Shown here: positions 53,290-56,212 of the stretch, one piece after another
Numbering within the stretch: the first letter of the stretch is position 1
Layout: each line of letters starts with the position of its first letter
NCBI GenBank assembly: GCA_022360055.1
Contig: JAKSDO010000161.1
Span: 1-56,212, forward strand
DNA from: Cytophagales bacterium
GTDB taxonomy: Bacteria; Bacteroidota; Bacteroidia; Cytophagales; Cyclobacteriaceae
Length of the DNA: 56,212 nucleotides
Direction of reading: 5' to 3'
Translations under genes and position numbers: made by a program
The notes under the pieces: model-generated
Database searches by the model: none
What the model was told of the DNA's origin: nothing
The model's input: the letters and a program-made list of their open reading frames with translations, nothing else

Positions 53290-53319
53290 GAGTGATTCTT
53301 CACTTAAGATGGAAATCTA

Positions 53320-53608
53320 AAACCCTATAGGGGGGAATTGCATTGGTTTGGGATCAATAATCCTTATCCGTTGCCAAAGGGGCATAAAAAGCATCGTTCT
53401 GGAATGTATCGCTACCATCCTTATCTAGGGCATTTAACCTCGGATGAGGTGATCAAAGACTGGAAGCGTAAAGATTTTGCCATCAATATGTTGGAAAAAT
53501 CCTTGATTACATAAAAACACAAGGTTTGATGGAGAATACACTGATTGTTTTAACCAGTGATAATGGTGGACTAACGGTGAAAAAAGGGGCATTTACCCCA
53601 GCCTTCTA
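53320..53608 (+). pseudogene. Frameshifted sulfatase fragment
   Basis: The frame from 53320 reads LHWFGINNPYPLPKGHKKH, then RYHPYLGHLTSDEVIKDWKR and KDFAINML, and stops at 53512-53514. Shifting one frame near 53490-53500 continues with VGKILDYIKTQGLMENTLIV then LTSDNGG, the well-known sulfatase motif with its metal-binding Asp-Asn. Both ends are missing. It ends in the antisense of the SusC-tail remnant. A relic of an arylsulfatase-type gene, not expressible as a protein. Confidence 0.8.
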
Positions 53609-53639
53609 AATTTAATGTTAATCCCCATATTCATCTCCT
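53592..53639 (-). pseudogene. Possible SusC C-terminal remnant
   Basis: The - strand reads MNMGINIKFRRLG followed by a stop. SusC proteins typically end MGINIxF, so this may be the last codons of a lost transporter (with a three- to four-residue overrun). It is short enough to be chance and overlaps the sulfatase fragment's last codons. Confidence 0.35.
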
Positions 53640-53739
53640 TTAGCTAGCTCTTTTCGCTGAATGGTGAAACAAACAATTTCACAAAATTGGTAATATATCT
53701 TTCAATACTTTCTTGTCTTAAAGCTTCATGCACTCAGAT

Positions 53740-53862
53740 ATTGCCTTTGAAAAAATGAATGGGCTGTGAGTTATTGACTTTGAAAAATGAAATTTAATTA
53801 TCATTATTGCCTTTGAAAAGTGAAAAAATATATAAATAATTGCCTTTGATTTTTTGCATAGG
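53740..53862 (+). repeat. Direct repeats of exactly 33-bp period leading into the ATPase start
   Basis: The unit ATTGCCTTTGAAAAATGA recurs at 53740, 53773, 53806 and 53839: three steps of exactly 33 bases. Unit 2 reads ATTGACTTTG, unit 3 AAAAGTGA, and unit 4 keeps ATTGCCTTTGA and then diverges into the start region of the gene (ATG at 53863). The spacers of about 15 bases are unrelated and AT-rich. Stops in all units rule out a coding repeat. Likely a cis-regulatory or protein-binding array. Confidence 0.75.
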
Positions 53863-55176
53863 ATGTATTTGATACGCAATATAGATAACGAATTGCTTCG
53901 CTGGAAGGATGATGAAGAACGTAAGCCTTTATTGGTTAGAGGAGCAAGACAAGTTGGGAAATCTTCTTCGGTAAGGAAACTTGGAGAATACTTTGAATCT
54001 TATTTGGAGATAAACTTTGAGGAATACAAGAGGGTACATTCATTGTTTGAAGGAGATTTAACGCCACAGGTTTTATGTGAAAACCTTTCGATAATGTATG
54101 ATACGGAAATTGTGCCGGGAAAGACATTATTGTTTTTTGATGAGATTCAAGCCTGTATTCCCGCCATTTCATCTTTGCGTTTTTTTTATGAAAAAATGCC
54201 GGAATTACATGTTATTGCTGCTGGTTCACTGTTGGAATTTGCGCTTGCAGAGATACCTTCTTTTGGCGTAGGGAGAGTCAGATCAATCTATATGTACCCT
54301 TTATCTTTTGACGAATTTCTGAAAGGTATGGGGCAGGAGAAACTTTTCAATCTAAAAAGTAACGCAAACACTCAAAGGCCTCTTGCTAAAGCATTGCATG
54401 ATAAATTACTTGAACTTTTGAAAAGATTTCTTGTCATTGGAGGAATGCCTGAAGCGGTTCGTAAATACGTTACAAATAATAATATTAAAGAATGTCAAAA
54501 GGTATTGGACGATTTAATAAGCTCTTTCCGGGCTGATTTTACCAAATATAAGGACAAAATACCTTCTGTAAGGATCGGGGAAATTTTCGAATCTGTTGTA
54601 CATCAGGCCGGGGGCAAATTTGTTTATACAAAGGCATCTCAAAACCTGAATACATTACAAATTAAGGAAGCTCTTGAGTTGCTTATTATGGCAGGTTTGG
54701 TGATACCAGTTACCCATACCTCTGCAAACGGTATTCCGCTGGGTGCAGAGGTTAATCTTAAGAAAAGGAAAATGTTATTGTTGGATACAGGTTTGTTTCA
54801 ACGATTAATGCAACTGGATATCTCAGAACTCCTTTTTAGCAATGAATTAAAACTAATCAATAAGGGTGGAATAGCAGAACAATTTATTGGCCTGGAAATT
54901 ATTAAGAATTCTTCATGTTTTCAACAAACGGAATTATTTTATTGGCATCGCGAAGCATTGAACAGTAATGCTGAAACTGATTATCTTATTCAAAAACAAA
55001 ATGAAATTGTTCCTATAGAAGTAAAATCCGGTACAAAAGGTTCTATGAATAGTATGTTCCTGTTTTTAAAAGAAAAAAAAGCGAAGTATGGATGCCGGTT
55101 ATCATTGGAAAACTTTGCAGAATATGAAAATATTAAAGTGTATCCACTTTATGCGTTAGCTAATATTTTAGCTTGA
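53863..55176 (+). CDS. AAA-type ATPase with C-terminal DUF4143 (PD-(D/E)XK-like) domain
   Basis: A 437-residue protein. The N-terminal half is an ATPase: Walker A GARQVGKS (Lys33), Walker B LLFFDEIQ near 93, and the ELHVIAAGSLLEFAL sensor region. The middle is helical (KRFLVIGGMPEAVRKYV). The C-terminal DUF4143 part carries AETDYLIQ (Asp373) and IVPIEVKSG (Glu386, Lys388), the D...E-x-K pattern of the restriction-endonuclease fold. Family role is unproven; such proteins are common as isolated, mobile-looking genes in Bacteroidota. ATG at 53863 is chosen; a TTG lies nine bases before. It stands alone among remnants and is the only intact gene of the last 3.4 kb. Confidence 0.88.
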   Translation: MYLIRNIDNELLRWKDDEERKPLLVRGARQVGKSSSVRKLGEYFESYLEINFEEYKRVHSLFEGDLTPQVLCENLSIMYDTEIVPGKTLLFFDEIQACIPAISSLRFFYEKMPELHVIAAGSLLEFALAEIPSFGVGRVRSIYMYPLSFDEFLKGMGQEKLFNLKSNANTQRPLAKALHDKLLELLKRFLVIGGMPEAVRKYVTNNNIKECQKVLDDLISSFRADFTKYKDKIPSVRIGEIFESVVHQAGGKFVYTKASQNLNTLQIKEALELLIMAGLVIPVTHTSANGIPLGAEVNLKKRKMLLLDTGLFQRLMQLDISELLFSNELKLINKGGIAEQFIGLEIIKNSSCFQQTELFYWHREALNSNAETDYLIQKQNEIVPIEVKSGTKGSMNSMFLFLKEKKAKYGCRLSLENFAEYENIKVYPLYALANILA

Positions 55177-55257
55177 TTTTTTGTATATTTAAAAAAAGAT
55201 AGAAGCGAATATTTAGAGAGAGACCTTAGCGAGACCTATCGGTTTTAGCGTTTTTAA

Positions 55258-55536
55258 GATATTGACAATCAGCTTAATAAAAACGCGGTTCTGCCTTCAG
55301 CTGAGCGAACTTTCCCCAAGCCCCGCTATTATTACCATCAGGTGCTTTGGCTTGATAAGCCTGTGGTTCATGTGAATGTTCAAAAAAAGAAACCTTATTA
55401 CATCTCGGCCTGGGGATGGCAACCTGCTATCGCAACCTGGAACTGGGACCGTGAAAGTGGGGACATTAAGCTAAAAGCGTCTGCCCAAAGGTTAAAAAAA
55501 GGAGAGATTAAGATTAAAACTATTGCTAACAGCTAA
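55258..55536 (+). pseudogene. C-terminal remnant of a GH2 beta-galactosidase-like enzyme
   Basis: The + strand is open for 92 codons with no start of its own: PSAERTFPKPRYYYHQVLW, then LDKPVVHVN, then ISAWGWQPAIATWNWDRES. The pattern K-x-RYY-x-x-x-W...P-x-x-x-WNW is like the stretch between barrel and C-terminal domains of GH2 enzymes (DUF4982 type). The catalytic barrel is absent and the following part is low-complexity Lys-rich. The short open frame starting at an internal Met (55342) should not be called a gene. Confidence 0.5.
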
Positions 55537-55846
55537 ATAACTAGATTACAATATGTAGCTTATTGCTGCTGATGTCCTGTATGGAGTTGAGCAGCCTGTG
55601 TGAAATTGTGAAATATGATTGTTAAATAAGCATATTGGCTGCTTAAAATCAAAGTGTATTGAAATGCTTAACACCATATAGACTGAACCCGGTCCGTGAA
55701 GCGTCTGATAGCTCCGGTTTTCATTTTTAAGGTAGAAACTCCGGGCAGGCCTCCATTAGACAAATGTCCGTATGAACCACCTCTGTGCGCACAGCCCCAA
55801 CCTGGGTCGGAAGTAACTTCCGGCCCCTGAACTTTGGCTAAATTAT
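55537..55846. other. Gap with a core-only repeat copy F
   Basis: About 310 bases with no gene. Near 55807-55821 the core GGAAGTAACTTCC recurs (repeat F), flanked by CGGG/CGGC-like bases, apparently in the opposite orientation to copies A to E. Nothing else recognised. Confidence 0.4.
55806..55823 (-). repeat. Dispersed palindromic repeat, copy F (core only)
   Basis: CGGAAGTAACTTCCGG: 13 bases match the family core on the reverse strand; the head and tail are absent. Could be chance given the short length. Confidence 0.4.
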
Positions 55847-56212
55847 TTATTGTCTGCTATATAATAGAGTCCCTGTTAGCGGGTTAGTTTTATTTTGACG
55901 GCTTTTGGTTAGGTGTTGTTGTTTGACGAAGCTGTTGAAATTGCCACATCCCAGAGCTTTGGCCCATAATTCTGTTCTGAGATGGTTTAGCAGGTCTCCT
56001 GTTGTAAACCGTTGTTGCTTTTTTTGCAGGATACCACTTAGGCCGGGGCAATAACATCTTCCTGTTCTTGCTATTGCCATTATGTTTGAATGCTCTGATA
56101 CTGGCTACCTGGAGAAAGGCATACATAGCTGAAACGAAGGCCGGTACATTGGCCACTGAGTGTTGGTTTCTCACCTGGGCTTGCCCACATCCAACAACAG
56201 TCTTTTCGTCGC
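55847..56212 (-). pseudogene. Frameshifted C-terminal part of a transposase, cut by the window edge
   Basis: From the right edge the - strand reads MRNQHSVANVPAFVSAMYAF, LQVASIRAFKHNGN and LLPRPKWYPAKKATTV in one frame, then needs a +1 shift at about 56005 to continue TTGDLLNHLRTELWAKALGC and end at 55847. The RNQHSV...LLPPPKW...LRxELWGKAL arrangement is familiar from Bacteroidota insertion-sequence transposases, though I cannot name the family. The N-terminal part lies beyond the window. The shift lies after an A-run, so programmed frameshifting cannot be fully excluded, but decay is more likely. Confidence 0.65.

Larger units (their letters stand above)
52762..53319. other. Gap upstream of the sigma gene with repeats D and E
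   Basis: About 560 bases without a gene, holding two copies of the dispersed repeat about 125 bases apart and the promoter side of the PUL 2 sigma factor. The - strand reading through copy E (53112-53303) is an artefact of the repeat. Confidence 0.5.

Noticed and set aside
53112-53303. 63-residue - strand frame as a gene
   Set aside because: It lies on repeat copies D and E; the same peptide reading appears at the repeat near 35.8 kb, so it is a repeat artefact.
53740-53862. CRISPR-like array (repeats with unique spacers)
   Set aside because: The repeats are degenerate, only four in number, with spacers of about 15 bases, and no cas gene is present; a regulatory array fits better.

Overview
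The window reads as a chromosomal segment of a free-living, probably marine or soil Bacteroidota of the Cytophagales type. The signs are two SusC/SusD pairs, a one-piece hybrid two-component regulator, an ECF sigma/FecR pair, type IX secretion (T9SS) sorting tails of both types, two PorP/SprF proteins, and starts without clear Shine-Dalgarno sequences. The lineage is inferred from these families, not from a phylogenetic marker. I found no rRNA or tRNA gene and no CRISPR array.

Layout. (1) 1-3887, + strand: a NifX-like metal-cluster protein overlapping a DUF89 phosphatase, then DoxX-like, thioesterase and metallo-beta-lactamase-fold genes. (2) 3899-19149, - strand: polysaccharide utilisation locus 1 (PUL 1), read as hybrid regulator, SusC, SusD, GH2, beta-helix protein, clan GH-A lipoprotein, SDR oxidoreductase. 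The GH2 enzyme plus a possible fructuronate reductase hint at a uronate-containing glycan. (3) 19639-28032: a compact polyketide locus. A 2045-residue single-module PKS (KS-AT-DH-KR-ACP-TE) is followed by lipocalin-like and STAS-like genes and a terminator, and faces a divergent Sfp-type phosphopantetheinyl transferase across a 599-bp AT-rich region holding a perfect 18-bp palindrome. (4) 28082-29660: an ArsR-controlled set of four small genes with a clear operator. (5) 30183-35365: a 1214-residue T9SS type B surface protein with its PorP/SprF partner, here fused to an OmpA domain. (6) 35366-38410: a toxin cut off exactly at the OmpA stop with its intact antitoxin, an azoreductase / YCII / ECF42-type sigma set, and an integrase remnant. 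(7) 38792-52761, - strand: PUL 2, read as ECF sigma, FecR, STN-SusC, SusD, a T9SS type B discoidin/FN3 protein, PorP/SprF, GH78 rhamnosidase. (8) 52762-56212: a graveyard with sulfatase, SusC-tail, GH2-tail and transposase remnants around one intact DUF4143-type ATPase, which is preceded by a direct repeat of exactly 33-bp period.

A palindromic repeat family (core GCGGAAGTTACTTCCGC) recurs in the gaps at about 29.7, 35.8, 38.4, 53.1, 53.2 and 55.8 kb, beside toxin, integrase and PUL remnants, and probably marks recombination points.

The best candidates for something undescribed are the minimal PKS locus with its two unusual tail genes, the 33-bp periodic array leading into the ATPase gene, and the dispersed palindromic repeat.
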